From Bradyrhizobium iriomotense (lineage in GTDB: Bacteria; Pseudomonadota; Alphaproteobacteria; Rhizobiales; Xanthobacteraceae), in contig NZ_JAFCLP010000006.1 in NCBI RefSeq assembly GCF_018129405.1, positions 62,001-126,000 of the forward strand: a stretch of DNA of 64,000 nucleotides, in the 5' to 3' direction. This document shows positions 7,944 to 20,062 of this stretch, piece after piece (the first letter of the stretch is position 1; the number at the start of each line of letters is the position of its first letter). The notes under the pieces were generated by a model. The model saw nothing but the letters and a program-made list of their open reading frames with translations, ran no database searches and had not been told where the DNA came from. The position numbers and the translations under genes were made by a program.

Positions 7944-9023
7944 ATGGCGGAAGACAACGATCCAGAGAGTCAAACAGAAGACCCGACACAAAAACGTCTC
8001 GACGATGCGCTCGAACGCGGCGACGTCGCCAAGAGCCAGGAGATCAACACCTGGTTCATGATCGCGGGCGGCACGCTCGTGGTGTCGACGTTCTCGGGCT
8101 CGGTCGGCAGCGGGCTGGTGACGCCGATGCGCAACCTGCTCGCCAATTCCTGGATGATCAAGACCGACGGCGGGAATCTGCTCAAGCTGATGCAGCAGAT
8201 CGAATTTGCCGTGCTCGCTGCGATCGGCGTGCCTCTCCTGATGCTGGTGCTGGCGGCGATCGCAGGCAACATGCTGCAGCACCGCCTGGTGTGGTCGGCC
8301 GAATCCCTGAAGCCCAAGTTCAGCAAGATCTCGCCCGGCGCCGGCTTCAAGCGCATCTTCGGCAAGCAGGCGGCGGCAAACTTCCTCAAGGGTCTCGGCA
8401 AGCTGATCGCGCTCGGCGTGGTCATGACCATGATCCTGTGGCCGGAACGGCATCGCATGGAGGCGATGGTCAGGCTCGATCCGGCTGCCATGCTCGGCGC
8501 CACCACCAGCATGACCGTGCACCTGCTCGGCGCGGTGGTCGCGGCGCTCGCGATCATCGCCATTGCCGATTATTTCTTCCAGTACCGCAGCTGGTTCCAG
8601 CGGCAGAAGATGTCGCTCCAGGAGATCAAGGAAGAGTTCAAGCAGTCCGAAGGTGACCCGCACATCAAGGGCAAGATCAGGCAACTCCGGCAGCAGCGCG
8701 CCAAGAAGCGCATGATGGCGGCGGTTCCCAAGGCCTCGGTGATCATCACCAACCCGACCCACTATTCGGTGGCGCTGTCCTACGAGCGCGGCATGTCGGC
8801 GCCGATCTGCGTCGCCAAGGGCGTCGACAACCTCGCTTTCAAGATCCGGGAGATCGCGCGCGAGCACGACATCCCCATCGTCGAGAACGTGCCGCTGGCC
8901 CGTGCGCTCTATGCCACCGTCGACATCGACCAGGAAATCCCGACCGAGCACTACCATGCGGTCGCCGAGGTCATCGGCTACGTCATGCGGCTGAAACAGG
9001 GATTCCGCGCCGGGCGTGGCTAA
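7944..9023 (+). CDS. flhB: flagellar export switch protein FlhB
   Basis: FlhB switches export specificity from rod/hook to filament substrates by self-cleavage. The 359-residue protein starts EDNDPESQTEDPTQKRLDDA (the conserved amphipathic start), has four membrane helices, and then a cytoplasmic domain with the autocleavage motif N270-P271-T272-H273. CGAGGGA lies before the ATG. It is the last of the flagellar genes in this window. Confidence 0.98.
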   Translation: MAEDNDPESQTEDPTQKRLDDALERGDVAKSQEINTWFMIAGGTLVVSTFSGSVGSGLVTPMRNLLANSWMIKTDGGNLLKLMQQIEFAVLAAIGVPLLMLVLAAIAGNMLQHRLVWSAESLKPKFSKISPGAGFKRIFGKQAAANFLKGLGKLIALGVVMTMILWPERHRMEAMVRLDPAAMLGATTSMTVHLLGAVVAALAIIAIADYFFQYRSWFQRQKMSLQEIKEEFKQSEGDPHIKGKIRQLRQQRAKKRMMAAVPKASVIITNPTHYSVALSYERGMSAPICVAKGVDNLAFKIREIAREHDIPIVENVPLARALYATVDIDQEIPTEHYHAVAEVIGYVMRLKQGFRAGRG

Positions 9024-9177
9024 AACCCCCGAAAAGTATCGGAAATGGCTGTAATCTGGGAATCAGCGTACCTTTCAACCCTGCTGCCCTTGCGCCTGCG
9101 GGTCCGATTGAGGCAGGGAAGGCCCTGCGCGCGCGGCAGCGCGTTGATTCTCTGCCAACAGGCTGCGCCAGCTCGAG

Positions 9178-11760
<2,583 letters not shown>

Positions 11761-12218
11761 GGGGCGCGGTCGAAAGATTGCACCGACGCGCAACAATCTC
11801 GGCCGTCGTCCTGGCGAAGGCCAGGACCCATACCGCGTGATCTCTCGATTGCGTCCCCTGCCAATCCCGAACGACCAATCTTCGCCAAACCGCCTCCTGG
11901 GGTAATGGGTCCTGGCGTTCGCCAGGACGACATCGGGGAGGCATATGTGCGACTTCTCCGCGACGGCCCGTCTGGATTGTTTCGCCGCAAGGGCTCCTCG
12001 CAATGACGAGGAAAAAGCGGAATTCCCGCCGTTAACCCGCCGGTAACCGGCGACCACGGTTCCCCGGCGCACCCCGGCCAAACCCCCGTCAAATATGGGC
12101 TTTTGCCACATCCCCGCGACTGAGGGCCGCAGCCATCGGTCCCGAAACCGGCTTCACTTTTCGGGAAGTCTGCCCATCTTAGGGCCACGTCCCCATGCCG
12201 GGGATTTGGGAAACGCAC
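11761..12218. other. gene-free interval after cckA
   Basis: No coding frame with a supported start was found here. It holds the long palindromic repeat at 11805-11931 and, near 11968-12010, a short fragment resembling the GTCATTGCGAGC repeat family (CTGGATTGTTTCGC and CTCGCAATGACGAG). The remainder should contain the promoter of the Tim44-like gene; no clear -35/-10 pair stands out. Confidence 0.5.
11805..11931. repeat. palindromic intergenic repeat
   Basis: The element begins CGTCCTGGCGAAGGCCAGGACCCA and ends with the inverted counterpart TGGGTCCTGGCGTTCGCCAGGACG. Each arm is itself a hairpin (GTCCTGGCGAAGGCCAGGAC type). This is a common genus-type intergenic palindrome, here directly after cckA. 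Confidence 0.8.
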
Positions 12219-13211
12219 ATGACTTTCTCGCAACGATCCCGCTCTCTCTTCAAGACGCTCGCCGTCGTGCTGGCGCTTGCGCTGCCGACTGCGCTCGCCA
12301 TTTCGTCCGCCGACGCGCGCGTCGGTGGCGGCATGTCGTCGGGTTCGCGCGGCTCGCGCACCTATTCGGCTCCGCCGTCGACCACAACCGCGCCGGGCTC
12401 GACCTCGCAGTTCAACCGTACCTACACCCAGCCGGGCGCAGGCATGAACTCGGCTGCGACCGCGCCGGCGCGCGGCGGCCTGTTCGGCCGCGCCGGCGGC
12501 TTCATGGGCGGCCTCGCGGCCGGCTTCCTCGGCGCAGGCCTGCTCGGCATGCTGTTCGGCGGCGGCCTGTTCGGCGGCCTCGGCGGCCTGTCGTCGATCA
12601 TTGGCCTGATCATCCAGATCGCACTGGTGGTGTTGGTGGTGCGGCTGGCGATGTCCTGGTGGCAGCGCCGTCACTCGCCGCAGGCGGCCTATGCCAATGC
12701 TGACGCCAGCGCCGGTCCGGGACCGCAGACGAACTACCGCAGCGGCCTCGGTGGCGGTGGTCTCGGCGGTGGACTTGGCGGCTTCGGCTTCGGCGCCAAC
12801 AACGCGCCGCTTGAGATCAAGCCGGACGACTATGAAGCGTTCGAGCGCCTGCTCGGCGATGTCCAGACCGCATGGTCGAACGAGGACGTTGCCAAGCTGC
12901 ACACGCTCGCGACGCCGGAAATGGTCTCCTATTTCGAGCAGGACCTGGCCCAGAACCGCGCGCGCAACGTCGTCAACAAGGTCACCAACGTGAAGTTGCT
13001 GCAGGGCGACCTCGCGGAAGCCTGGCGCGAAGGCGAGACCGACTACGCCACGGTGGCGCTGCGCTTCGCGCTCACCGACAAGACGGTGGACCGCAACACC
13101 GGCGCGGTCGTCGCCGGCAGCGAGCAGCCGGGCGAGGCCACCGAGGTCTGGACCTTCGCCCGTCGCCCGAACGGCGGCTGGGAATTGTCGGCGATCCAGC
13201 AGACCAACTGA
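12219..13211 (+). CDS. Tim44-like domain membrane protein
   Basis: The 330-residue protein starts MTFSQRSRSLFKTLAVVLAL; the ATG at 12219 is chosen because a signal sequence begins there. An in-frame ATG at 12195 would add eight residues. After the signal come a Ser/Gly/Thr-rich linker, a glycine-rich hydrophobic stretch and a membrane helix (about residues 130-150). The C-terminal Tim44/MBA1-like domain spans about 205-328 (DDYEAFERLLGDVQTAWSN onward). Bacterial members are thought to bind membranes or help translocation, but the role is not established. A strong intrinsic terminator follows. Confidence 0.85.
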   Translation: MTFSQRSRSLFKTLAVVLALALPTALAISSADARVGGGMSSGSRGSRTYSAPPSTTTAPGSTSQFNRTYTQPGAGMNSAATAPARGGLFGRAGGFMGGLAAGFLGAGLLGMLFGGGLFGGLGGLSSIIGLIIQIALVVLVVRLAMSWWQRRHSPQAAYANADASAGPGPQTNYRSGLGGGGLGGGLGGFGFGANNAPLEIKPDDYEAFERLLGDVQTAWSNEDVAKLHTLATPEMVSYFEQDLAQNRARNVVNKVTNVKLLQGDLAEAWREGETDYATVALRFALTDKTVDRNTGAVVAGSEQPGEATEVWTFARRPNGGWELSAIQQTN

Positions 13212-13233
13212 TCGCAGACGAGATGAGAAACCA

Positions 13234-13269
13234 GGGCGTCGTGCTTCTTGCACGGCGCCCTTTTCTTTT
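13234..13269 (+). terminator. intrinsic terminator of the Tim44-like gene
   Basis: GGGCGTCGTGC pairs with GCACGGCGCCC (11 bp with one wobble) around a TTCTT loop and is followed by TTTTCTTTT. It lies 23 bp after the Tim44-like stop codon. Confidence 0.85.
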
Positions 13270-13358
13270 GGACCTCTCGCATCGCGGCATCGGAATAAGC
13301 GGGCGTGCGTCGGGTTGAAAATCAGGCGGCCAACGAAAAACACAACTGGGAGGACAAG

Positions 13359-14039
13359 ATGATCCGTATCGAGAGATCCGTGACGATTTCGGGCCTCGCG
13401 CTCACGCTGGCCTTGCTCGCGGCGCCATCCGTGCATGCGCAGTCAACCGACATGACCTTCTTCGTGACCTCCAGCGGCCCGGGCAAGGGCGCAGATCTTG
13501 GCGGCCTGGAGGGAGCCGATGCGCAATGCCAGAAGCTCGCTCAGGCCGCCGGCGCCGGCAGCAAGACCTGGCGCGCCTATCTCTCGACGCAGGCCGCCGA
13601 GGGCAAGCCGGCCGTCAACGCGCGCGATCGCATCGGCAAGGGACCGTGGCAGAATGCCAAGGGCGCGGTCATCGCCAAGGACGTTGCCAACCTGCACAGC
13701 GCGGCCAACAATCTCACCAAGCAGACCGCGCTCAGCGAGAAGGGCGAGGTCAACAACGGCGCCGGCGACACGCCGAACCGGCACGACATCCTCACGGGAT
13801 CGCAGGCCGACGGCACCGCTTTTGCCGCGGGTGACGACAAGACCTGCAAGAACTGGACGTCGAGCACGCAAGGCGCCGCGGTCGTGGGCCATGCCGACCG
13901 TAAGGGCCTGGGCGACGACGAACCGTCAAAGTCCTGGAACAGCTCTCACCCCTCGCGCGGTCCCGATGGCGGTTGCTCGCAGGCCGATCTGAAGAGCACC
14001 GGCGGCGACGGGCTGCTGTATTGCTTTGCGGCGAATTGA
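13359..14039 (+). CDS. secreted lectin-like protein (226 aa)
   Basis: ATG 13359 is chosen because GGGAGGA precedes it and a clean signal peptide follows (MIRIERSVTISGLALTLALL, cut after VHAQ). The mature part has a repeated Gly/Asp/Ala-rich pattern with several cysteines (AQCQKLAQ, KTCKNW, GGCSQAD, LLYCFAAN) and aromatic motifs such as TWRAYLSTQ. These fit a C-type-lectin-like or endostatin-like fold, as in proteins with Cys at the start and end of the domain. I place it there only by motif feel. It is periplasmic or secreted; the ligand is unknown. Confidence 0.75.
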   Translation: MIRIERSVTISGLALTLALLAAPSVHAQSTDMTFFVTSSGPGKGADLGGLEGADAQCQKLAQAAGAGSKTWRAYLSTQAAEGKPAVNARDRIGKGPWQNAKGAVIAKDVANLHSAANNLTKQTALSEKGEVNNGAGDTPNRHDILTGSQADGTAFAAGDDKTCKNWTSSTQGAAVVGHADRKGLGDDEPSKSWNSSHPSRGPDGGCSQADLKSTGGDGLLYCFAAN

Positions 14040-14062
14040 GGCGCTGAGCCGCTCTTTCCTCC

Positions 14063-14177
14063 GTCATTGCGAGCCAACGGGTCCGCGCGAAGCGCGGCCC
14101 GATGACAGGCTCCGCGAAGCAATCCAGACTGCCTCCGCGGCAAGATTCTGGATTGCTTCGCGTGCGCTCGCAATGAC
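14063..14177. repeat. palindromic repeat of the GTCATTGCGAGC family
   Basis: It starts GTCATTGCGAGC and ends GCTCGCAATGAC, with an inner pair GAAGCAATCCAGA / TCTGGATTGCTTC. A smaller copy of the same family occurs at 16138-16214. An extra insert (ACGGGTCCGCGCGAAGCGCGGCCCGATGACAGG region) resembles part of the repeat at 58605-58706. Confidence 0.8.
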
Positions 14178-14261
14178 GTGTGGGGCCGATGTTCCGCCCC
14201 ACGACGACGGAACTTGCGTCGCGTGCTAAGCTTGTTCCGCGCGTCTCAAAGGACTGTCCCC

Positions 14262-14969
14262 ATGAAATACGAGCTCTATTACTGGCCCGAGATCCAGGGC
14301 CGCGGCGAATATGTGCGGCTGGCGCTGGAGGAGGCGGGCGCGGCCTACGTCGACGTCGCGCGGGCGGCGCGCGGGACGGCTTCGATGATGAAGGTGATGG
14401 AGGCGCAGAAGGGCACTCCGCCCTTTGCGCCGCCGTTCCTGAAAGCCGGCAAGCTCGTCATCGGCCAGACCGCCAATATCCTGCTCTATCTCGGCGCCCG
14501 CCATGGGCTTGCGCCGAAGACGGAAGCAGGCAAGTTCTGGGTGCACCAGCTCCAGCTGACCATCACCGATCTCGTGGTCGAAATCCACGACACCCATCAT
14601 CCGCTCGGGCCTTCGATGTACTACGAGGACCAGAAGGCGCCGGCGAAGAAGCGCACGGCCGAATTCTGGGACGAGCGCGTGCCGAAATATCTCGGCTATT
14701 TCGAGCAGCTGCTCGCCGGCAATGGCGGCGCTTACGTCACCGGCCGCCGGCTCACTTACGTCGATCTCTCGCTGTTCCAGATCGTCGCCGGACTGCGCTA
14801 CGCGTTTCCGAAACGCATGACGGCGTTCGAGACAGACATCCCGGGCCTCGTCGGCTTGCACGATCGCGTCGCTGCGCGCCCGAACATCAAGGCCTATCTT
14901 GCCAGCCCGCGCCGTATCGCCTTCAACGAGCAGGGTATCTTTCGTCGCTATCGCGAACTGGACAATTAG
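14262..14969 (+). CDS. glutathione S-transferase family protein
   Basis: A 235-residue soluble GST. The N-terminal thioredoxin-like domain reads YELYYWPEIQGRGEYVRLAL (residues 3-22), with the Y residues that serve glutathione activation in alpha/mu/pi/sigma-type enzymes. PPFAPPFL provides the cis-proline and GQTANILLYLG the glutathione-binding S/A-N segment. The C-terminal helical domain ends near 220 (VDLSLFQIVAGL is its typical helix). It stands alone between repeats. Substrate is unknown. Confidence 0.9.
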   Translation: MKYELYYWPEIQGRGEYVRLALEEAGAAYVDVARAARGTASMMKVMEAQKGTPPFAPPFLKAGKLVIGQTANILLYLGARHGLAPKTEAGKFWVHQLQLTITDLVVEIHDTHHPLGPSMYYEDQKAPAKKRTAEFWDERVPKYLGYFEQLLAGNGGAYVTGRRLTYVDLSLFQIVAGLRYAFPKRMTAFETDIPGLVGLHDRVAARPNIKAYLASPRRIAFNEQGIFRRYRELDN

Positions 14970-15014
14970 TCGGTCCGGAAAACGTCCGCCTGTCGCACGG
15001 GCGCGTATGCGCAC

Positions 15015-15689
15015 TCACCACACGCCGGGCACCAGGCGATAGCGCACCCGTGCCGCATAGTCGGCATAGCCCGGCAGGCCCTCGCGCAGCGTGCGCTCCT
15101 CGATGCCGATGCGGACGGCGAACAGGGCGAGGAACAACGGCGCCATCGCCAGTCCCCACCACGAGCCCAGCAGCAGCGGCAGGCCGGCGAAGAACAGGAT
15201 CATGGCGCTGTACATGGGGTGGCGCACATGCGCGTAGGGCCCGGTCGAGATCACGCGCTGCGCGCGCTCGGCTTGCAGCTTCACCACGGGCGTGGCGAAC
15301 GAGTTCTCACGGAACACTGACATCGTGAACAACATGCAGAGCAGGAACAGCACGAAGCCGAGCACCAGCAAGGCAACCGGCATGTCGGGCCCAAGCCAAC
15401 GCCGGTCGAGCCCCATCACGACCAGCCAGGCCAGCATCGCCGCCATGAGGGCGGCGACGAAGGCCTTGTCGGCCGGCGGCTGGTCCTTCTGGATGACCGG
15501 ACGGAGGCGCTCCGCCAGCAGCGCCGGATCGAGCCGGTAGAGCCACCAGCCGCAGAGCGGACCAAGCAGGGCGGAGCTGACGAGGAACACCCAGGCCGAC
15601 GGCCAATGCAGCGTGCCGGCAGACGCGAACAGCAGCGCGCCCATCGCGACGGTGAAGATCGTGTTCTGCAGCAGAAGGCGGACGATCAT
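15015..15689 (-). CDS. isoprenylcysteine methyltransferase-like (ICMT/NnrU/PEMT type) membrane protein
   Basis: A 224-residue protein with about five membrane helices. The C-terminal signature GPYAHVRHPMYSAMILFFAG followed by an acidic region (IEERTLREGLPGYADYAARV) is the SAM-binding part of the isoprenylcysteine carboxyl methyltransferase / phospholipid methyltransferase superfamily. The ATG at 15689 is chosen over an in-frame TTG two codons earlier. Bacterial members rarely have a known substrate; a lipid or quinone-type acceptor in the inner membrane is plausible. Confidence 0.85.
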   Translation of the reverse strand: MIVRLLLQNTIFTVAMGALLFASAGTLHWPSAWVFLVSSALLGPLCGWWLYRLDPALLAERLRPVIQKDQPPADKAFVAALMAAMLAWLVVMGLDRRWLGPDMPVALLVLGFVLFLLCMLFTMSVFRENSFATPVVKLQAERAQRVISTGPYAHVRHPMYSAMILFFAGLPLLLGSWWGLAMAPLFLALFAVRIGIEERTLREGLPGYADYAARVRYRLVPGVW

Positions 15690-15758
15690 GCGCAACTCTC
15701 AGACCCGAGCGCGCACGAGTGTGATCCCGCTATCCGGCGAAGATGCGGCCGGACGCGC

Positions 15759-15785
15759 GAAAAGCCCGATCGACCGGATCGGGCG
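15759..15785 (-). terminator. intrinsic terminator, leftward
   Basis: Read leftward, GCCCGATC-CGGTC-GATCGGGC forms an 8-bp hairpin followed by TTTT. It lies 22 bp beyond the stop of the small gene at 15807-15980, supporting that gene as transcribed. Confidence 0.65.
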
Positions 15786-15806
15786 ATTCATCTCAGAAAG
15801 AGCCGG

Positions 15807-15980
15807 TCAGGCGAGCTGATCGATCCGCGTGCCCTGACCCGGCGGCAGCGGCGCGGGCGGCTGCGGCTTGTAGGTCGCCTCGGTGTCCTCAGTCTTGGTC
15901 TGGTCGTCCTGCTGCTTGGTCGTGTCGTAGTTAGGTACCACGATCGCGATCGGCGGCGGCGCTACGGTGGAAACCTTCAT
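15807..15980 (-). CDS. small hypothetical protein (57 aa)
   Basis: The ATG at 15980 follows GAGG at eight bases; an ATG six codons earlier lacks a ribosome site. The product is short and Pro/Thr/Gln-rich (KQQDDQTKTEDTEATYKPQP) with no membrane segment. A hairpin terminator follows. No function is recognised. Confidence 0.6.
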   Translation of the reverse strand: MKVSTVAPPPIAIVVPNYDTTKQQDDQTKTEDTEATYKPQPPAPLPPGQGTRIDQLA

Positions 15981-16137
15981 CCACAAATCCTCACGCATGG
16001 AAACAATTCAGCCTGCTCCGGGAGGAGCGAAATTTCCTTCAAGGCGATCGTTAAAATGCGAGGGATTGGTGCGGTGGATTGTGCGCTGTTCTTGCTTCCG
16101 CGAAGGGGAGATTTGAGAGGACGGTAGCTCTCTCCTC

Positions 16138-16214
16138 GTCATTGCGAGCGGAGCGAAGCAATCCAGAATCCTCTGCGGAAAGACTCTGGATTGCTTCGCT
16201 CCGCTCGCAATGAC
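16138..16214. repeat. palindromic repeat of the GTCATTGCGAGC family
   Basis: A near-perfect 77-bp inverted repeat running from GTCATTGCGAGCGGAGCG to its inverse at the other end, with a CTCTGCGGAAAG centre. A larger relative is at 14063-14177. Confidence 0.85.
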
Positions 16215-16237
16215 GGAGTGTGTGGAAAGCGAGTGTC

Positions 16238-16711
16238 CTACTCGTCCTTGCCGCGCGTGATCGCGATGGACGCGTCCGTCTTGGTGCGGGTGCAATCCAT
16301 GTTGAGCCGCCGGTAGCGCATGCTGACCTTGTCGCCGCGCAGGAGTCCCATCCGCTTCAGGCAGCGTGTCGCGCCCGTCGTGGTGTCGTCCTTGGTCACG
16401 GTGAAGACGATCGCCGCCATCGATCCCACCAGCGCGTAAAACTCCGGCGTCGGCTTGCGGTCGCCCTTGGCATAGAGCTCGATCGAATATTTGTCGCCAC
16501 GGCAACCGACCGAAAGCTCCTTGGCCGCCGGGTGCGTCAGGTAGACGACGTTGGCGGCCCGGAAATTCACCTTGAGGCGGTCGATCTGGTTCGCCAGCTC
16601 CTTGGCGCTGTCGTCGCAGCGATCGGCGCGCGCGGGCGAGGCGAGAGTCACAAGGCCGGTGATGGCGGCGGCGACCAGGATCGCGCCGCGGACGTTCAGT
16701 TTGAAAATCAT
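16238..16711 (-). CDS. exported hypothetical protein (157 aa)
   Basis: Starts with a typical signal peptide (MIFKLNVRGAILVAAAITGL, cut after ARA). An in-frame ATG ten codons earlier is less likely because the signal peptide begins here. The mature protein has four cysteines (RCDDS, VGCRGD, TRCLKR, DMDC-type NMDCTRT), likely as two disulfides in the periplasm. It is divergent from the fumarase gene. No named family is recognised. Confidence 0.75.
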   Translation of the reverse strand: MIFKLNVRGAILVAAAITGLVTLASPARADRCDDSAKELANQIDRLKVNFRAANVVYLTHPAAKELSVGCRGDKYSIELYAKGDRKPTPEFYALVGSMAAIVFTVTKDDTTTGATRCLKRMGLLRGDKVSMRYRRLNMDCTRTKTDASIAITRGKDE

Positions 16712-16958
16712 GATGAAAAGCCCCTGAGGGCGCGCATTCAACCTTCGTCGCGCGCGGAGTGCAAGGGGTGCGTCCAGACCTTCCCCGGAGACAATGGCGG
16801 GCGCGCATCTCTGCGGACATTGGCCCGGAAAAGGGCCGTCTTGTCGCCGAATTCAGATGCCCCGGCCGCGCCAGAACGCCTTCCCTTTGCGGCAAAAAAG
16901 CTTAGAACGCTTCTATGCTAGCGGCCCGCCAGGGCTCCAAACCCCCGAGATTCGCTCC

Positions 16959-18614
16959 ATGAACGCTCCCACCGCCTTCCCCGACCCGTCCAAGCCTGTT
17001 CCGCCCTACAAGCACACTCCGCTGTTCCCGCTGGGCAAGGACGAGACGCCCTACAAGAAGATTTCGTCCGAGGGCGTCAGGGTCGAGAAGGTCCTGGGCA
17101 AGGACATGCTGGTGGTGTCGCGCGAGGCGCTGCGGGCGCTGTCGGAGGCGGCTTTTGGCGACATCAACCATTATCTGCGGTCCGGCCATCTGAAGCAGCT
17201 CCGCGCGATCCTGGAGGACAGCGAGGCGAGCCCGAACGACAAGTTCGTCGCGCTCGACTTTTTGAAGAACGCCAATATCGCGGCCGGCGGCGTGCTGCCG
17301 ATGTGCCAGGACACCGGCACCGCGATCATCATGGGCAAGAAGGGCTGCAACGTCATCACCGACGGTGACGACGAGGCGGCGCTGTCGGAAGGCGCGCGCG
17401 ATGCCTATCTGCGCCGCAATCTGCGCTACTCGCAGGTCGCGCCCTTGTCGATGTACGAGGAGAAGAACACCGCCAACAACATGCCGGCGCAGTGCGAGAT
17501 CTATGCCGAAGGCGACGACGCCTACAAGTTCATGTTCATGGCCAAGGGCGGCGGCTCCGCCAACAAGAGTTTTCTGTTCCAGGCCACGCCCTCGGTGCTG
17601 ACCAAGGACCGGCTGCTCGCCTTCCTGAAGGAGAAGATCCTGACGCTGGGCACCGCGGCGTGCCCGCCCTATCACCTCGCCATCGTGATCGGCGGCACCT
17701 CGGCCGAGCTCTGCATGAAGACGGTGAAGCTCGCCTCCGCGCGTTATCTCGATGCGCTGCCGACCCACGGCTCGCCCGACGGCAACGCCTTCCGCGACGT
17801 CGAGATGGAGAAGGAAATCCACAAGATGACGCAGTCGCTCGGTGTCGGCGCGCAGTTCGGCGGCAAGTATTTCTGCCACGACGTGCGCGTGATCCGCATG
17901 CCGCGTCACGGCGCTTCGCTGCCGATCGGTCTTGGCGTGTCTTGCTCCGCCGACCGCCAGGTGCTCGGCAAGATCACCAAGGACGGCATCTATCTCGAGG
18001 AGCTCGAGCACAACCCGGCGCAGTACCTGCCGCAGGTCGAAGAGGCGCTCGGTGGCGAGGTCGTCAAGATCGACCTCAACCAGCCGATGAAGGACATTCT
18101 GGCGACGTTCTCGAAGCACCCGATCAAGACCCGCGTCTCGATGACGGGCACCATGATCGTCGCGCGCGATAGCGCGCACGCCAAGCTGCGCGAGCGGCTG
18201 GAGAAGGGCGAGCCGCTGCCGGACTACTTCAAGAACCATCCGGTCTATTACGCCGGCCCCGCCAAGACGCCCGACGGCTATGCCTCCGGCGCGTTCGGTC
18301 CGACCACCGCGGGCCGCATGGATTCCTTCGTCGACCAGTTCCAGGCCGCCGGCGGTTCGATGGTGATGGTGGCCAAGGGCAATCGCGCGCCGGCCGTGCG
18401 CGAGGCCTGCAAGAAATACGGTGGCTTCTATCTCGGCTCGATCGGCGGTGCCGCGGCGAACCTCGCCGAGCACTGCATCAAGAAGGTCGAGGTGCTCGAA
18501 TATCCCGAGCTCGGCATGGAAGCGATCTGGCGCATCGAAGTCGTCGACTTCCCGGCGTTCATCATCATCGACGACAAGGGCAACGACTTCTTCAAGGAGT
18601 TGAATTTGGGCTGA
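16959..18614 (+). CDS. class I fumarate hydratase (iron-sulfur type)
   Basis: Interconverts fumarate and malate in the citric acid cycle using an oxygen-sensitive [4Fe-4S] cluster. The 551-residue single chain carries both halves of the family: the alpha part with [19 protein letters not shown] and [17 protein letters not shown], and the beta part with [20 protein letters not shown] and [20 protein letters not shown]. Cluster cysteines are expected at the conserved MCQDTG, the ACPP and the GVSCSADRQ positions, all present. It is a stand-alone gene followed by a palindromic repeat. FumA/FumB-type naming is uncertain. Confidence 0.95.
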   Translation: MNAPTAFPDPSKPVPPYKHTPLFPLGKDETPYKKISSEGVRVEKVLGKDMLVVSREALRALSEAAFGDINHYLRSGHLKQLRAILEDSEASPNDKFVALDFLKNANIAAGGVLPMCQDTGTAIIMGKKGCNVITDGDDEAALSEGARDAYLRRNLRYSQVAPLSMYEEKNTANNMPAQCEIYAEGDDAYKFMFMAKGGGSANKSFLFQATPSVLTKDRLLAFLKEKILTLGTAACPPYHLAIVIGGTSAELCMKTVKLASARYLDALPTHGSPDGNAFRDVEMEKEIHKMTQSLGVGAQFGGKYFCHDVRVIRMPRHGASLPIGLGVSCSADRQVLGKITKDGIYLEELEHNPAQYLPQVEEALGGEVVKIDLNQPMKDILATFSKHPIKTRVSMTGTMIVARDSAHAKLRERLEKGEPLPDYFKNHPVYYAGPAKTPDGYASGAFGPTTAGRMDSFVDQFQAAGGSMVMVAKGNRAPAVREACKKYGGFYLGSIGGAAANLAEHCIKKVEVLEYPELGMEAIWRIEVVDFPAFIIIDDKGNDFFKELNLG

Positions 18615-18618
18615 GATG

Positions 18619-18693
18619 TCATGGCCGGGCTTGACCCGGCCATCCATCACTCTTCAAGAAAGATGGATACGCGGGTCTAGCCCGCGCATGACG
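18619..18693. repeat. palindromic intergenic repeat after fumarase
   Basis: GTCATGGCCGGGCTTGACCCGGCCATCCATC on the left is inverted as GATGGATACGCGGGTCTAGCCCGCGCATGAC on the right. Each arm folds on itself. It lies between convergent genes. Confidence 0.8.
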
Positions 18694-18724
18694 AGGCGAG
18701 CTATCGGCGAAGTCGCGATCCGCC

Positions 18725-19645
18725 CTAGCTGCAATTCGTGACCTGGTTGGAGCACAGCGAGCGCCACCAGCCGCGGACGCCGTCATGGCTCTCGACCAGA
18801 CCCCAGAAGCCGCTGCAGGCCATCAGCCGCTTCGGTCCGCCGTCACCGTCAATCGGGCCGCCGAGCTCGTGCTGCGCGGGCATCCATTTGGCGTCGACGA
18901 AGGGCGCCTGGAAAAGCCCGCCCGCGCGCGTGTAGCCATTGGCGAAGTTCGCGCCGACCTTGTTGGAGGCGACCCAGCCGCGTCCGGCATAGGGCTTTGG
19001 CGCGCTGCGCGGATACCGCTTCTCGTCCTCGTAAGCCTTGCCCGGGGGCCTCGCGCCTTCGATCAGGAACCAGCCATCCTTGAAGCCGATGATGCGGAAT
19101 TCGGTAAGCCAGCCGCCCTCCGGTGTGTTCTCGGCGCCGCCTAACTTCAACCGGTAGGGTGGCGGCAGCGTGCCGAGCACGCGCGCTTTCGTCGACGGCT
19201 CGGCGCGCAGGTTCAGGCCATTCGGGTCTTTGTCGATGGACCAGGCGCCGAGATCGCAGGGCTCGGTACCATCAGGGAGGCTGGCGCGCTTGCCGGCGAG
19301 ATCGGCGTGCAGCTTCGCGAAATCGTTGTCGTCGTTGTCACGGTCCGGCGCGGCGCGCGGCTTCAGCTCGGCCGAGATCGCGCGCGTCGCATCAGGCGTC
19401 AGCGTAACGACGAGAGCCTGGCGTGCGGCAAACACACTCGCCGGTGTCTTCGGATCGTTCGACGTTGTCGGATACACAGCGAGATAGCCTATCGCACCTT
19501 CGGTGCGATAGGCGGTGCCGGCAACATAGCCCGCTGGCACCATGGCGAGCGCGCTTGCGCGCCACGCCGGTTCGCTGTCATCCGCGCGCGCTGCCTGTGT
19601 CGCGACACACAGGATCGTCGCCGCGATGAGACGGAGCGCACGCAT
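18725..19645 (-). CDS. exported SH3-domain protein (306 aa)
   Basis: The start at 19645 gives a clear signal peptide (MRALRLIAATILCVATQAARA). A bacterial SH3 (SH3_3-type) module spans about residues 130-195, with PNGLNLRAEPSTKARVLGTL and DGWFLIEG. Such modules bind cell wall or peptides. The C-terminal third has paired cysteines (LMACSGFW, RSLCSNQVTNCS). It is followed upstream on the same strand by the 98-residue gene, 13 bp apart, so the two are probably one transcript. Confidence 0.8.
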   Translation of the reverse strand: MRALRLIAATILCVATQAARADDSEPAWRASALAMVPAGYVAGTAYRTEGAIGYLAVYPTTSNDPKTPASVFAARQALVVTLTPDATRAISAELKPRAAPDRDNDDNDFAKLHADLAGKRASLPDGTEPCDLGAWSIDKDPNGLNLRAEPSTKARVLGTLPPPYRLKLGGAENTPEGGWLTEFRIIGFKDGWFLIEGARPPGKAYEDEKRYPRSAPKPYAGRGWVASNKVGANFANGYTRAGGLFQAPFVDAKWMPAQHELGGPIDGDGGPKRLMACSGFWGLVESHDGVRGWWRSLCSNQVTNCS

Positions 19646-19658
19646 CGGTGCAGCGCGC

Positions 19659-19955
19659 TTACGCGCGCGCGCCCGTGAAGGGGAAGCTGCCCATCGGGCC
19701 GATCCCCATCTCGCCGCTGATGCTGTCGCCGGAGACCGTACCGGTGAATTCGAGCGTGAGCGGCATCGGTTTGTCGATCGAGACCTTCCAGGAGACGTTG
19801 TCACCGCTGACGGTGCCGTCGAAGATCTCGGCGGAATTACCTTCCGCAACCTGCGCGCCCGTGAGCGCGCCGCCCGCGGCCTTCAGGCTGAGCGTCGAGT
19901 TGCGCTCGCCCATCGGCGTCGTCATGGTCAGATTCCAGTTGCCGTCTACGGCCAT
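19659..19955 (-). CDS. small beta-rich hypothetical protein (98 aa)
   Basis: The ATG follows GGGGAGACGGGA. The protein is built of short repeated beta-strand motifs (NLTMTTPMGERNSTLSLK, FDGTVSGDNVSWKVSI, EFTGTVSGDSISGEM), and the GTVSGD unit appears twice. No signal peptide or membrane segment. It lies 13 bp before the SH3-domain gene and is likely co-transcribed. The function is unknown. Confidence 0.75.
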   Translation of the reverse strand: MAVDGNWNLTMTTPMGERNSTLSLKAAGGALTGAQVAEGNSAEIFDGTVSGDNVSWKVSIDKPMPLTLEFTGTVSGDSISGEMGIGPMGSFPFTGARA

Positions 19956-20062
19956 TCCCGTCTCCCCAACAAATCCCGGCGGGCCGCGACGATCCGCGAC
20001 CAGTCCTGGGCGAGCCTATAGCCCAACTCGCAGCTCCTGCCTAACGCTCCGATAGGGCATCG

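Noticed and set aside
16902-18650. Long leftward frame (about 580 codons) opposite fumarase
   Set aside because: Composition is His/Arg/Asp-rich antisense sequence without motifs; the rightward frame is a complete class I fumarase.
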